17,517 bases of DNA from an uncultured Eubacteriales bacterium (GTDB taxonomy: Bacteria; Bacillota; Clostridia; Christensenellales; Aristaeellaceae). Of this stretch, positions 1 through 7,223 are shown piece after piece; positions within the stretch are counted from its first letter, which is position 1; each line of letters begins with the position of its first letter. Where the stretch lies: NCBI GenBank assembly GCA_900553265.1, contig USDD01000061.1, positions 1 through 17,517 on the forward strand, written 5' to 3'. The translations under genes were made by a program, and so were the position numbers. The notes below the pieces were generated by a model. It was not told the DNA's origin. It did not search any database and was given only the letters and a program-made list of their open reading frames with translations.

Positions 1-2337
1 GGCATGGTGGAGCAGGTCGTGGTTCAGAGCTGCCAGCTCCGCATAGGTGGTGTAGTCGCAGCCCTCGCGCCTGCAGGTGTCGTAGGCGTTCCAGCCCTTT
101 TCGGTACAGGTGGGAGCCTGCGCGGCGTGGTGGATCAGGTCATGCTCAAGAGCCGCCAGCTCCGCATAGGTGGTGTAGTCGCAGCCTTCGCGCCCGCAGG
201 TATCGTAGGCTTCCCAGCCGATTTCCGTACAGGTCGGCGCTTGCGCTTCGTGATGCACCAGATCGTGGTTGTTTGGATCTATATCGCCGCGCTCAACAGT
301 TTCACGCAGGTAGAAGCAAGACCAACAGCGTATCGAATACTTAGCCGGAGATACGCAGTTGGCTATAGAGACCGGCGTTTCTTTGAATGAATGCGGACGT
401 GTTTCCCTCCCTGCCTTGCAATGAATACAATCGCGCCAATGCGCATCAGCGCCATCGCTTGTCCAGGAGCTTATATATTGGTGCGCTACCGTATATTCTC
501 CGCCGCAGACGGTGCATGCGCCCGTTTCGCCGCAGCTCACGCCGAAACAGGATAATGTTATGAGGTGGTGGCTGGGGTCGTTTTTGCAGGCAAGGGTGTG
601 GGTTTTATCCCCGTTAGATATGTAATTGCTCCAGTCGTGTCCCAGCGCGTCCAGCTCGGCATAGGTGGTGTAATCGCAGCGGGAGCAGGTATCGTAGGCC
701 TCCCAGCCGGGCTCGGTGCAGGTGGGAGCCTGTGCGGCATGGGGAATCGGGTCGTGTCCCAGCGCCGTCAGCTCTTCATAAGTGCTGTGGTCGCAGCGGG
801 AGCAGGTGTCGTAGGCGTTCCAGCCGATCTCGGTACAGGCAGCCGCCTTGGCCTCGTGGTGGATCAGGTCGTGATTGTTGGGATCTATATCGCCGGAATC
901 AAAGGGATCTATCTGGTATGCGCAATCGGAACAGATCCTGTAATATTTAGCCGGGGATGTGCAGGTGGCCTCGGAATGCATATATTCCGCGAATGAATGG
1001 GAAACTATCTGCTCTGTATCGCAATAGATGCAGCTGCGCCAGTGATTGTCGGCATCGTGCGACCAGGGTTCATATTTGTGATCTGCTGCCGTATATTCGC
1101 CTTTGCAGACGGAGCATGCGCCTGTATCCCCGCAGCGCACGCCGGAACAGGCTTCCGTCTCGGTGTGGCCGGGATCGCGCTTGCAGGCGCGGGTGTGGGT
1201 TTTGTTTCCATTGGACGTCCAATCGTTCCAGTCGTGATCCAGTGCGTCCACTTTCTGATAGGATATGTAATCGCAGCGGGTGCAGGTATCGTAGGAGCTC
1301 CAGCCCTTTTCCGTGCAGGTGGGGGCTTTCCCCTCGTCATGACGCTCCAGATCGTGGTTGTCCGGATCTGTATCGCCGCTTTCAAAAGTGCTCGGCGTCT
1401 GGTAGCCGCAGTCGGAACAGACCTTGTAATACACGGCCGGAGATGCGCAGGTGGCCTCGGACTTCAGATACCGGGCGTCGGGCTGTTCCACGAACGAATG
1501 GGAAGTTTTGCTCCCCGCCTCATTACAGTAGATACAGGCGCGCCAGTGCTTGTCGGGATTGCTCGACCAGGGGCCGCTAAACTTGTGGCTTGCCGTGTAT
1601 CTTTCGTGGCACTCGTCGCACCAGCCCGTTTCTCCGCAGCTCACGCCGGAGCAATCGCTCGTTTCTGTGTGGTTGAAATCCCAAGAACATATACGGGTGT
1701 GGGTGCCGTCGCCATTGGAGTGACTGAACATCCAATCGTGCTTGCTCGGGTCTGCGCTGCCATATTCGCCATAGCATTCCCGGCACCAGGCGGGGTCTGC
1801 GCAGGTGGCCTCACGAATGTCGCAGTTTTTCGTCTCCGTATGGCTGGCGTCGCGCTTGCAGGTATGGGTGTGGGTTTTATTTCCGTTGGATGTCCATCCG
1901 CCCCAGTCATGACCCAGCGAGTAAACCGCACCGCACTCAGTGCAGGCGGCAGGTTCGGTGCAGGGCGCTACGCTGAAGGTACAATCCTTCGTTTCGGTGT
2001 GTGAAGCATTATGCTTGCAGACGCGGGTGTGGGTGCCTTTGCCGCTGGACTTCCACTCGCCCCAGTCGTGCGGCCCGTATTCGCCGAAGCGTTTAGTACA
2101 GGTGCCGCATTGTGCTTTCCGTATGCACGTGGCCTCCTGTCCAATCCAGTGATTCTCCAAGATCTCTTCCTGGCAGTCATTGCACCTCAGCAGATGCTGA
2201 TTTTCGTACTCTTTTAGCAGAGCATAGGAACCGCCTAAACAATACTCGCCGTTCGCCTTGGTATGTCCGGCCATCGCCGTGGTTGCTACAAAGAGCAGCG
2301 CGATCGCCAGGAGACATGCAGCCAACCATTTTTTCAT
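1..2337 (-). CDS. Secreted Cys/His-rich repeat protein, C-terminus beyond the left edge
   Basis: An uninterrupted frame of 779 codons runs from ATG at 2337-2335 to the window edge. A GAGGAGG ribosome site lies 8 bases upstream. Residues 1-23 are a Sec signal peptide (MKK, hydrophobic core, cleavage after AMA). The rest is built of modules with about 60 Cys and many His and Trp. Module B (HDW..W.S.G..THTR.CK) is near residues 91, 143, 200, 369 and 567. Module C1 (CGETG.C..C.GEY...HWR.C..C) is near 231, 399 and 599. Module C2 (HSF...C.SPA.Y...C..C...GD.DP..HDL) is near 280, 447 and 649. Module A (HDL..HE..APTCTE.GW..YDTC.RCDY..Y....AL) is near 328, 489, 528, 692 and 733. B-C1-C2-A forms a super-repeat seen three times. 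Such modules occur in exported proteins of gut Clostridia; their function is unknown to me. Paired CxxC and His suggest metal-bound knuckles or disulfides (inference). A promoter lies upstream at 2553-2581. Confidence 0.88.
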   Translation of the reverse strand, partial: MKKWLAACLLAIALLFVATTAMAGHTKANGEYCLGGSYALLKEYENQHLLRCNDCQEEILENHWIGQEATCIRKAQCGTCTKRFGEYGPHDWGEWKSSGKGTHTRVCKHNASHTETKDCTFSVAPCTEPAACTECGAVYSLGHDWGGWTSNGNKTHTHTCKRDASHTETKNCDIREATCADPAWCRECYGEYGSADPSKHDWMFSHSNGDGTHTRICSWDFNHTETSDCSGVSCGETGWCDECHERYTASHKFSGPWSSNPDKHWRACIYCNEAGSKTSHSFVEQPDARYLKSEATCASPAVYYKVCSDCGYQTPSTFESGDTDPDNHDLERHDEGKAPTCTEKGWSSYDTCTRCDYISYQKVDALDHDWNDWTSNGNKTHTRACKRDPGHTETEACSGVRCGDTGACSVCKGEYTAADHKYEPWSHDADNHWRSCIYCDTEQIVSHSFAEYMHSEATCTSPAKYYRICSDCAYQIDPFDSGDIDPNNHDLIHHEAKAAACTEIGWNAYDTCSRCDHSTYEELTALGHDPIPHAAQAPTCTEPGWEAYDTCSRCDYTTYAELDALGHDWSNYISNGDKTHTLACKNDPSHHLITLSCFGVSCGETGACTVCGGEYTVAHQYISSWTSDGADAHWRDCIHCKAGRETRPHSFKETPVSIANCVSPAKYSIRCWSCFYLRETVERGDIDPNNHDLVHHEAQAPTCTEIGWEAYDTCGREGCDYTTYAELAALEHDLIHHAAQAPTCTEKGWNAYDTCRREGCDYTTYAELAALNHDLLHHA

Positions 2338-2552
2338 GCGTTTTTCCTCCTCAAATCTCTTGTTTCTCCTGTATCAAAAACCGTCGGGAGCAGGCAAAGA
2401 GCCCGTGTTCGGCGGTTGATTGACTTTATGAAAGAAGGGCGGGACTGTGCCGTCTCTGTATGGAGATTGAAGGATCGCAGCCGTCGTCATGGTTGTGAAG
2501 CTTCGCTCTGCAACAGTACAGAACACGAATCTGATAACATACGCCCATCCAT

Positions 2553-2581
2553 AATATATCAGAAGATACATGGGTTTGCAA
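2553..2581 (-). promoter_or_regulatory. Sigma-A-type promoter for the Cys/His repeat protein
   Basis: On the minus strand, TTGCAA (2581-2576), a 17-base spacer and TATATT (2558-2553) fit a housekeeping promoter. The predicted start near 2546 leaves a leader of about 210 bases before the ATG at 2337, which is long. I saw no strong terminator hairpin in that leader. Confidence 0.6.
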
Positions 2582-2649
2582 GCGCTTCATGCCCGGCTGG
2601 CACGATTATTAACGTATTATTCATCATTCGGAAGCGATTCCTCAATCTC

Positions 2650-2795
2650 AGCCGCTCCATGTTGCAGAAAGCGCCCTTGCCGAGGGCCGCACGCACGAGG
2701 CTGCCGAGCCGGCAGGCGACGGCGAAAGGATTGAAAGCGGAACCCTCGAAACGCCGATGCGCAAGGGCGGCTTCTGTTCCTGCGGCGGCAGCACA
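2650..2795. other. Nested inverted-repeat element in a 540-bp gene-free gap
   Basis: The gap 2338-2876 holds no gene I can support. Its centre has concentric inverted repeats. The outer arms 2665-2680 and 2761-2776 match at 14 of 16 positions, with a perfect CGCCCTTGC/GCAAGGGCG core. The middle arms CGAGGG (2681-2686) and CCCTCG (2743-2748) match perfectly. The inner hairpin is CTGCCG-AGC-CGGCAG (2701-2715). The flanks may extend the stem further. It could be a structured RNA, an interspersed palindromic repeat, or a remnant of a lost gene: the plus strand is open without a good start from about 2611 to 2820. Which strand, if any, is transcribed is not clear. Confidence 0.45.
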
Positions 2796-2823
2796 TTCGG
2801 ACTGTTTATCCATCTATAAAGCA

Positions 2824-2861
2824 AAAAGAAAAGCACCGCCGGGAGACGATGCTTTTCTTTT
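2824..2861 (-). terminator. Intrinsic terminator of the small secreted protein gene
   Basis: A perfect 12-bp stem, AAAAGAAAAGCA (2824-2835) with TGCTTTTCTTTT (2850-2861), encloses a 14-base loop. It lies 15 bases past the stop codon of the minus-strand gene. Read on the minus strand, the 3' arm is T-rich, as an intrinsic terminator requires. Confidence 0.75.
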
Positions 2862-2876
2862 CGCGAAAATGTGGGA

Positions 2877-3446
2877 TTATTCGGCCCAGACGACGGTGTT
2901 GACCACTTCCACGAGCGGCTGGCAGCCGTCCATGCTGTCCGAGGCGATGGTGAAGGTGTAGGTGCCGATGGCGTCCTCAGAGACGATGGCCTGCACGAAG
3001 GTCACATTGGTCTGCAGATCCACGCCCATGCCGGTGTAGTCCAGATCCATGGTGTACACCACGGACAGCGCGGTCTTGCCGCCGATTTCGTCCATGCTCG
3101 CGCCCACGAGGGTGGGGTTGGCGACGGCGACGCTCTGCGCTTCCAGCGTGGTCTGAGCGGTGGCCAGAATGGCCTCGGCGGTGGCCTGGGGGTCGGCAGC
3201 CGTCAGGTCGGAGGCAGCCTCGCTCCACACCAGCGCCATGTTGGTGGTGAAGGCGCTTTCGGACGGCTGATAGAGCATGAAGAAGGTCGCGTTGTCGGTG
3301 ATCTCGTCGGCCATTTCGTACTGCATGTCCGCCGGGATGGTCATGGTGAAGTCGCCGAAGTCCAGCGCGGTGGGCTCGGCCGTCTCGGCCAGCGCGGGAA
3401 CGACCGCCAGGCACAGAGCCATCAGAACGAGAAGAAATTTACGCAT
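2877..3446 (-). CDS. Small secreted protein of unknown function
   Basis: This is a 189-residue protein. The ATG at 3446 is set by AGGAGG (3460-3455) with 8-base spacing. Residues 1-20 are a Sec signal peptide (MRKFLLVLMALCLAVVPALA), cut before ETAEP, with no lipobox. The mature 169 residues are acidic and contain an early FGDFTMTIPADM segment, alternating polar/hydrophobic strands, and a C-terminal segment ending VVNTVVWAE. The pattern (a short strand describing a 'default' profile, then a helix-poor alpha/beta domain of about 150 residues) recalls PsbP/Mog1-like secreted domains such as DUF1795. That is an impression only, and I do not recognise the family. There is a single Cys near the C-terminus. 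The gene is monocistronic, with its own promoter (3482-3510) and terminator (2824-2861). It sits between two other secreted surface-type proteins on the same strand. Confidence 0.85.
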   Translation of the reverse strand: MRKFLLVLMALCLAVVPALAETAEPTALDFGDFTMTIPADMQYEMADEITDNATFFMLYQPSESAFTTNMALVWSEAASDLTAADPQATAEAILATAQTTLEAQSVAVANPTLVGASMDEIGGKTALSVVYTMDLDYTGMGVDLQTNVTFVQAIVSEDAIGTYTFTIASDSMDGCQPLVEVVNTVVWAE

Positions 3447-3481
3447 GAATGAATCCTCCTTGGTAATTTTAGGATGACGCT

Positions 3482-3510
3482 ATAATAACACACTGCTTTG
3501 AGTTTTGCAA
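3482..3510 (-). promoter_or_regulatory. Sigma-A-type promoter for the small secreted protein
   Basis: Minus strand: TTGCAA (3510-3505), 17-base spacer, TATTAT (3487-3482). The predicted start near 3475 gives a leader of about 28 bases that carries the AAGGAGG site. It lies just downstream of the terminator at 3522-3553, which separates this gene from the upstream beta-helix gene. Confidence 0.75.
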
Positions 3511-3521
3511 TAGCGTCCGTG

Positions 3522-3553
3522 AAAAAAAGCCGGCGGGCCCGAGGCCCGCCGGC
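3522..3553 (-). terminator. Strong intrinsic terminator of the beta-helix gene
   Basis: A perfect 11-bp GC-rich stem (3529-3539 with 3543-3553) has a 3-base loop. On the minus strand it is followed directly by seven T (3528-3522). It lies about 33 bases past the stop codon at 3587. Confidence 0.92.
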
Positions 3554-3586
3554 GGGAGGAGGGGAATGAAGAAGGAGAGAGAAAGT

Positions 3587-5659
3587 TTATGCCAGCTCGC
3601 CGGAGAGGATGGTGACGGTGCAGGCCGAGGTTCCCTCGGAGAGCACTGTGCCGTCGGAGGCGGCGAGGGTCACGGCGCTGCCGTCCGCATCGACGATTTC
3701 GCCGTTGCAGGAGAGCGTGGTCAGCACGCTGTCGCCGGTGACGATCCATTTGGAGGCCGCGTCGATGGTCAGCGCGCAGGCTCCGTCGCCGCCCTCGCCC
3801 GCGCAGGATTCGTCGTCGAGAATCGCGCCGGTGAGCACGCTGCCCTCGGTGAGGTTCAGGCTGAGGTTGGAGATGCTGTCCCAGATCACATCGCCGTCCA
3901 TCGTCTGCTCGGCGGCGGTGAAGGTGCAGTCCGCGCCGTTTGCGCCGGTCTGGCCCCAGCCGCGCCGGTTGGCGTTGCCGGTGCAGCGCAGCAGGAATTC
4001 GCTGTCGTCGGCGGCGGTCAGGGTCACGTTGCGCAGGGAGAATTCGCTTTCGGTGTTGGTGGTGTAGAACAGGCCGCCGTTGAGGGAGGTCAGCGAGCCG
4101 CCCTCCATGGTGAACGTGCCCTTGCCCACCTCGGAATCTCCGGACATGCTCTGGTAGAGGATGACCGTCCAGGTCGTGTCGTTCTGATCCTGATCGGGCA
4201 TGTCGCCGGTGAGGTCGCAGTCGGTGAGTAAGACGCTGTTCAGGCCCTCCAGGCACAGCGCCTCGGAGCCGGTGGCGGTCAGCGCCGCGTTGGAGAGGGT
4301 CACGTCGGCGGTGACGTAGACCGCCGGGGAGCCGGAGCCGGAGGCGGTGTAGCTGCCGCCGTCCACCACGAGGGTTCCGCCGCCGCGATCCGAGCGGACG
4401 GCCGCGGAGGACGCGCCCTCGGTGGTCACGGTCAGGTTGCTGGCGTAGAGGGCGCCGCCGCCGGCGACGTGCACGCCTCCCGAGGTGTCCCCGGAGGTGG
4501 AGATGGTGGCGTCGGAGACGGTGACCACCGCGTCGCCATAGGCGAACACGCCCGCGCCGCCGTTGGAGTCGGTGGTGATTGTGGAATTGGAGACGGTCAG
4601 CGTGCCGCCGGTGGCCAGAATGGCCGCGCCAACGCCGTAGAAGCTGGACGCGTCGCCGCCGGTGGAGTCGTCGGACGCGCGGGTCACGGTGGCGCCGTCC
4701 ACCGAGACGGTGCCGCCGGTGACCAGCAGCGCGTTCTCATCCGTGCCGGTGGACTCGATGGTCTCGCCGGAGATGGCCGCGTCCTCGCTCAGCGACCGCG
4801 CCGCGTCGTAGGAGTCGGGCTGGCCGCTCATGCCGCCGGGCTGGCCGCTCATGCCGCCGGGCTGGCCGTCGGGAGCGCTGCCGGGCTGCTGTGCGTCGGA
4901 GGAGCCGCCGTTGCCGGGCTGGCCGTCGGGAGCGCTGCCGGGCATTCCGTTTCCGGAATCCTCGGGCAGCAGCGCCGCGATGGCGTCGTACTCGTCCTGA
5001 GTGATGATCTCGTTTTCCAGCAGGGTCTCGAGGGTGAGGAGATCCACCGCGTCGGTGGAGAAGCCGGGCTGACCACCGTCGGGAGCATTGCCGGGCTGCT
5101 GTGCGTCGGAGGAACCGCCGGGCTGCTGTCCGTTGGGAGCGCCGCCGGGCTGGCCGCCGGGAGCGCCGTTCGGCTGCTGACCATTGCCGTCGGGCTGCTG
5201 GGTGTTTTCGCCGCTGGGAGCATTGCCGGGCTGCTGTGCGTCGGAGGAACCGCCGGGCTGCTGTCCGTTGGGAGCGCCGCCGGGCTGGCCGCCGGGAGCG
5301 CCGTTCGGCTGCTGACCATTGCCGTCGGGCTGCTGGGTGTTTTCGCCGCTGGGAGCATTGCCGGACTGCTGTGCGTCGGAGGAGCCGCCGGGCTGCTGGC
5401 CGTTGGGAGCGCCGCCGGGCTGTCCGTCGGGCGGGGTGATGGGGTTCTCGGTCAGGTATGCGGTGATCGCGTCGGCGGTTTCCTGGGTGATGATTCCCTG
5501 CGCGACCAGGTCGGACAGGCTCAGGCGGTTGGCGGCGGGATCGCCCGCGGGGGCGGTCATGGACGGGGCGGTGGGGACGGTTTCGGCAAACGCGGCGCTC
5601 GCGCAGCCCGTCGTCAGACACAGGCAGGCAAACAGAGCGATGATCTTCTCCGTTTTCAT
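3587..5659 (-). CDS. Secreted beta-helix surface protein with Gly/Pro/Gln repeat stalk
   Basis: This is a 690-residue protein. The ATG at 5659 has AGGAGG (5672-5667) 7 bases upstream. Residues 1-25 are a signal peptide, cut after AFA. A Cys at 19 is preceded by TTG, a poor lipobox, so lipidation is doubtful. Residues 47-70 and 205-232 are two similar helical hairpins (L..L[LV]...IITQ[ED]..DAI.A.L) resembling SHOCT-like helices. Between them, residues 78-197 are a disordered Gly/Pro/Gln/Asn stalk of 45-residue repeats. After a second QPGGMSG linker, residues about 300-690 form short strand repeats (TGGT.SV, NSTIT, GGGTLVVDGGSYTASG), typical of a right-handed parallel beta-helix. Such folds are common in adhesins and carbohydrate-binding or pectinolytic proteins. 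I see no catalytic motif and no LPXTG anchor. It is probably extracellular, as an adhesin or glycan binder (inference). Confidence 0.85.
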   Translation of the reverse strand: MKTEKIIALFACLCLTTGCASAAFAETVPTAPSMTAPAGDPAANRLSLSDLVAQGIITQETADAITAYLTENPITPPDGQPGGAPNGQQPGGSSDAQQSGNAPSGENTQQPDGNGQQPNGAPGGQPGGAPNGQQPGGSSDAQQPGNAPSGENTQQPDGNGQQPNGAPGGQPGGAPNGQQPGGSSDAQQPGNAPDGGQPGFSTDAVDLLTLETLLENEIITQDEYDAIAALLPEDSGNGMPGSAPDGQPGNGGSSDAQQPGSAPDGQPGGMSGQPGGMSGQPDSYDAARSLSEDAAISGETIESTGTDENALLVTGGTVSVDGATVTRASDDSTGGDASSFYGVGAAILATGGTLTVSNSTITTDSNGGAGVFAYGDAVVTVSDATISTSGDTSGGVHVAGGGALYASNLTVTTEGASSAAVRSDRGGGTLVVDGGSYTASGSGSPAVYVTADVTLSNAALTATGSEALCLEGLNSVLLTDCDLTGDMPDQDQNDTTWTVILYQSMSGDSEVGKGTFTMEGGSLTSLNGGLFYTTNTESEFSLRNVTLTAADDSEFLLRCTGNANRRGWGQTGANGADCTFTAAEQTMDGDVIWDSISNLSLNLTEGSVLTGAILDDESCAGEGGDGACALTIDAASKWIVTGDSVLTTLSCNGEIVDADGSAVTLAASDGTVLSEGTSACTVTILSGELA
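5081..5425 (-). repeat. 135-bp tandem coding repeat, about 2.6 copies
   Basis: The unit beginning GGGAGCATTG recurs at 5081, 5216 and 5351, exactly 135 bases (45 residues) apart, with the third copy partial. The copies differ by a few substitutions (for example PG versus SG in DAQQ(P/S)GNAP). Each unit encodes a Gly/Pro/Gln-rich stalk segment of the beta-helix protein. Near-identity at DNA level suggests recent copy-number change. Confidence 0.9.
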
Positions 5660-5701
5660 GGGAATACCTCCTTGGATGATTCTTCGAGGCCTCGGAATGG
5701 A

Positions 5702-5743
5702 CGTACCCTCGGAGCGGCTCGTCGGCCGCTTTCCCTTGGTACG
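5702..5743 (-). promoter_or_regulatory. Two-tier hairpin in the leader of the beta-helix gene
   Basis: CGTACC (5702-5707) pairs with GGTACG (5738-5743). Inside, AGCGGC pairs with GCCGCT. The outer arm begins at about the predicted transcription start, so the mRNA could start with this hairpin. A 5'-end stabilising or regulatory role is an inference. Confidence 0.4.
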
Positions 5744-5771
5744 CGTATACTATAGCGCGGGAAGTTTTAAG
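5744..5771 (-). promoter_or_regulatory. Weak candidate promoter for the beta-helix gene
   Basis: Minus strand: CTTAAA (5771-5766), 16-base spacer, TATACG (5749-5744). An alternative -10 is TATAGT (5754-5749), for which I see no good -35. The match is weaker than at the neighbouring genes. Confidence 0.35.
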
Positions 5772-5798
5772 CAGGTTTGAAACGGGAGAAGTTTTTTC

Positions 5799-5830
5799 AA
5801 AAAAATATGGAGCCGCGGAAAGCGGCTCCA
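5799..5830 (-). terminator. Second of two tandem terminators after the GT4 gene
   Basis: GGAGCCGC (5809-5816) pairs with GCGGCTCC (5822-5829) around a 5-base loop. On the minus strand this is followed by ATA and seven T (5805-5799). Confidence 0.75.
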
Positions 5831-5839
5831 CCAGCTGTC

Positions 5840-5897
5840 AAAAAACCCACGGAGAGTTCGAGAGGGCCGAAGCCCTCTCGAGCTCTCTGAGTTTTTT
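5840..5897 (-). terminator. First tandem terminator after the GT4 gene, UUCG tetraloop
   Basis: The inner stem CGAGAGGGC (5859-5867) pairs with GCCCTCTCG (5872-5880). The outer stem is GAGAG (5852-5856) with CTCTC (5883-5887). On the minus strand the loop reads C(UUCG)G, a very stable tetraloop. T runs flank it on both strands (minus 5845-5840, plus 5892-5897), so it could act both ways. No plus-strand gene is seen entering from the left. Confidence 0.75.
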
Positions 5898-5933
5898 CGC
5901 CCGGGCGTTCAGCTGTTTTGGAAATAGTTTTTT

Positions 5934-7079
5934 TCAGCCCTGCTTTCCTTCGAGATTCCGCCGAACCAGCGCTTCATATCTTGTCCTTGCGTCGGCGACG
6001 ATTTTGCGCCACGGCTGGGGGATGGTGGCGCGGGCGGCCTGGCCCAGCGCGCCGCGATTGCTCAGGCCGCGGCGCATGCAGTCGCAGACGGATTCGGCCG
6101 TGTCCTCGCACAGCAGGCCGTTCACGCCGTCGGTCACGCCCTCGGCGGCGCAGGAGCCGCGCATCAGTATGGACGGCGTGCCCACGGCCGCGGCCTCGCG
6201 CACCACCATGGGCGCGTTGTCGTAGACCGACGGGAAGATCAGCAGCGACGCGGCGGCGTAGATGGCCATCAGGCGGTCGCGGTCGGCGATGTGGCCGGTG
6301 CGGATCGTCCTCTCGGCGACGCCCAGCTCCTCGCAGGCCTGCTGAATGTCCTCCTCGTTGGGGCCCTGTCCCACCATGACCAGCCGGCACGGAGCCTCCC
6401 GGGCGTAGAGCGCCACGGCCTCCAGCACCCGGCGGATGTTCTTCTTCCAGTTCATCTGGCCCACGAACAGGAAAATCGGCGCGCCGTCGGGCGAAAACTG
6501 CGCCCGGGCCTCGGCGGCGGCGCGCTCGTCCACCCGGCAGAGGTTGGTGCCGTTGGGCATGACGACCACGTCGCCCTGATAGCCGTAGCCGCGCAGCACG
6601 TCGGCGGTGCGGTCGTTCACGGCCCAGACCTCGTCGCAGTGGTTATAAAAATTCACCACGTAATTCGCGGCCAGCGAGGCGATCCGGCGGCTGCGGGTCT
6701 TTTCGTAAAAGTCGTCGTAATACTTGGAATGGAAGGTGGCGACGATGGGGACGCCGCGCTTTCGGGCCACGCGCAGCGCCTCGCGCCCGGCGGAAAAGGG
6801 CGAATGGGCGTGCACGATGTCGAAGGGAACCCGGTTTTCGCGCCGCAGATAGGCGAAGTCCAGCGACGGGAAGCCGAAATGGTACGGCTCGCCCGGCAGC
6901 TTCACGCCGTGGAACAGCAGCGTCCTGTACATGGGGATTCGGGCGTACTTCGGGCAGTTGGGCGCGACGTAATAGCACTCGTCGCCCATGGCGGTCAGCT
7001 CCTCGGCATAGCTCTTGACCACCGTGCCCACGCCGTCCAGCTCCGGAGGATAGGTATCGTTGAATTCACCGATAATCAT
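5934..7079 (-). CDS. GT4 family glycosyltransferase
   Basis: This 381-residue protein has a normal length for a GT-B, retaining family 4 glycosyltransferase. The ATG at 7079 has a modest GGAG site 9 bases upstream. The N-terminal acceptor domain opens with MIIGEFNDTYPPELDGVGTV, the Gly-rich loop near 16-19, and carries HAHSPFSAG at 90-98. The C-terminal nucleotide-sugar domain has FVGQMNWKKN (205-214), VMVGQGP (234-240) and FPSVYDNAPMVVREA (282-296). The usual E-x7-E donor motif is D287-x7-E295, so the first acid is Asp. No membrane segment is evident, so it probably acts at the cytoplasmic face of the membrane on a lipid or polymer acceptor. The overall look is close to diacylglycerol alpha-glucosyltransferases of Bacillota, but the donor and acceptor cannot be fixed from sequence. 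The stop is TGA, followed by two terminators. Confidence 0.9.
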   Translation of the reverse strand: MIIGEFNDTYPPELDGVGTVVKSYAEELTAMGDECYYVAPNCPKYARIPMYRTLLFHGVKLPGEPYHFGFPSLDFAYLRRENRVPFDIVHAHSPFSAGREALRVARKRGVPIVATFHSKYYDDFYEKTRSRRIASLAANYVVNFYNHCDEVWAVNDRTADVLRGYGYQGDVVVMPNGTNLCRVDERAAAEARAQFSPDGAPIFLFVGQMNWKKNIRRVLEAVALYAREAPCRLVMVGQGPNEEDIQQACEELGVAERTIRTGHIADRDRLMAIYAAASLLIFPSVYDNAPMVVREAAAVGTPSILMRGSCAAEGVTDGVNGLLCEDTAESVCDCMRRGLSNRGALGQAARATIPQPWRKIVADARTRYEALVRRNLEGKQG

Positions 7080-7108
7080 GCTTTTGTTCTCCGCTGCGTT
7101 TTTATTAC

Positions 7109-7137
7109 AGCTTACCAGATTTTGCGCCGGATTGCAA
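7109..7137 (-). promoter_or_regulatory. Promoter for the GT4 gene
   Basis: Minus strand: TTGCAA (7137-7132), 17-base spacer, TAAGCT (7114-7109). The predicted start near 7102 leaves a leader of about 23 bases. The intergenic space is shared with the divergent GH106 gene. Confidence 0.5.
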
Positions 7138-7176
7138 GATTCCGCCGGGCGGGTACGCCGTCCGTTAACAGATGTG

Positions 7177-7185
7177 TGCTAAGAT
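7177..7185 (+). promoter_or_regulatory. Candidate extended -10 promoter for the GH106-type gene
   Basis: TGC-TAAGAT (7177-7185) fits an extended -10 element. No convincing -35 is found at 16-18 bases upstream. The predicted start near 7192 precedes the AAGGGAG ribosome site (7207-7213). Confidence 0.3.
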
Positions 7186-7223
7186 GATTCCCAAAAGGAC
7201 AATGGGAAGGGAGCCGGAAACGC

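Noticed and set aside
4..2004. Plus-strand open frames at 4-390, 565-996 and 997-2004
   Set aside because: They mirror the repeat gene codon for codon on the opposite strand, giving repeats like AAGAGIVG. The minus frame has a signal peptide, ribosome site and Cys/His modules, so it is the real gene.
2374..2571. 65-codon minus-strand ORF upstream of the Cys/His gene
   Set aside because: It starts at or upstream of the likely promoter -10/+1 region and has no ribosome site.
2559..2813. 84-codon minus-strand ORF in the gap
   Set aside because: No ribosome site or signal, and it lies on the nested inverted repeats; composition fits neither a secreted nor a cytosolic protein I recognise.
5081..5425. 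CRISPR-like spacing of the repeats
   Set aside because: The repeats are coding, contiguous and 135 bases long with no unique spacers.
4469..5755. 428-codon plus-strand frame over the beta-helix gene
   Set aside because: Low-complexity Gly/Ala/Val shadow of the repeat stalk; no ribosome site or known domain.
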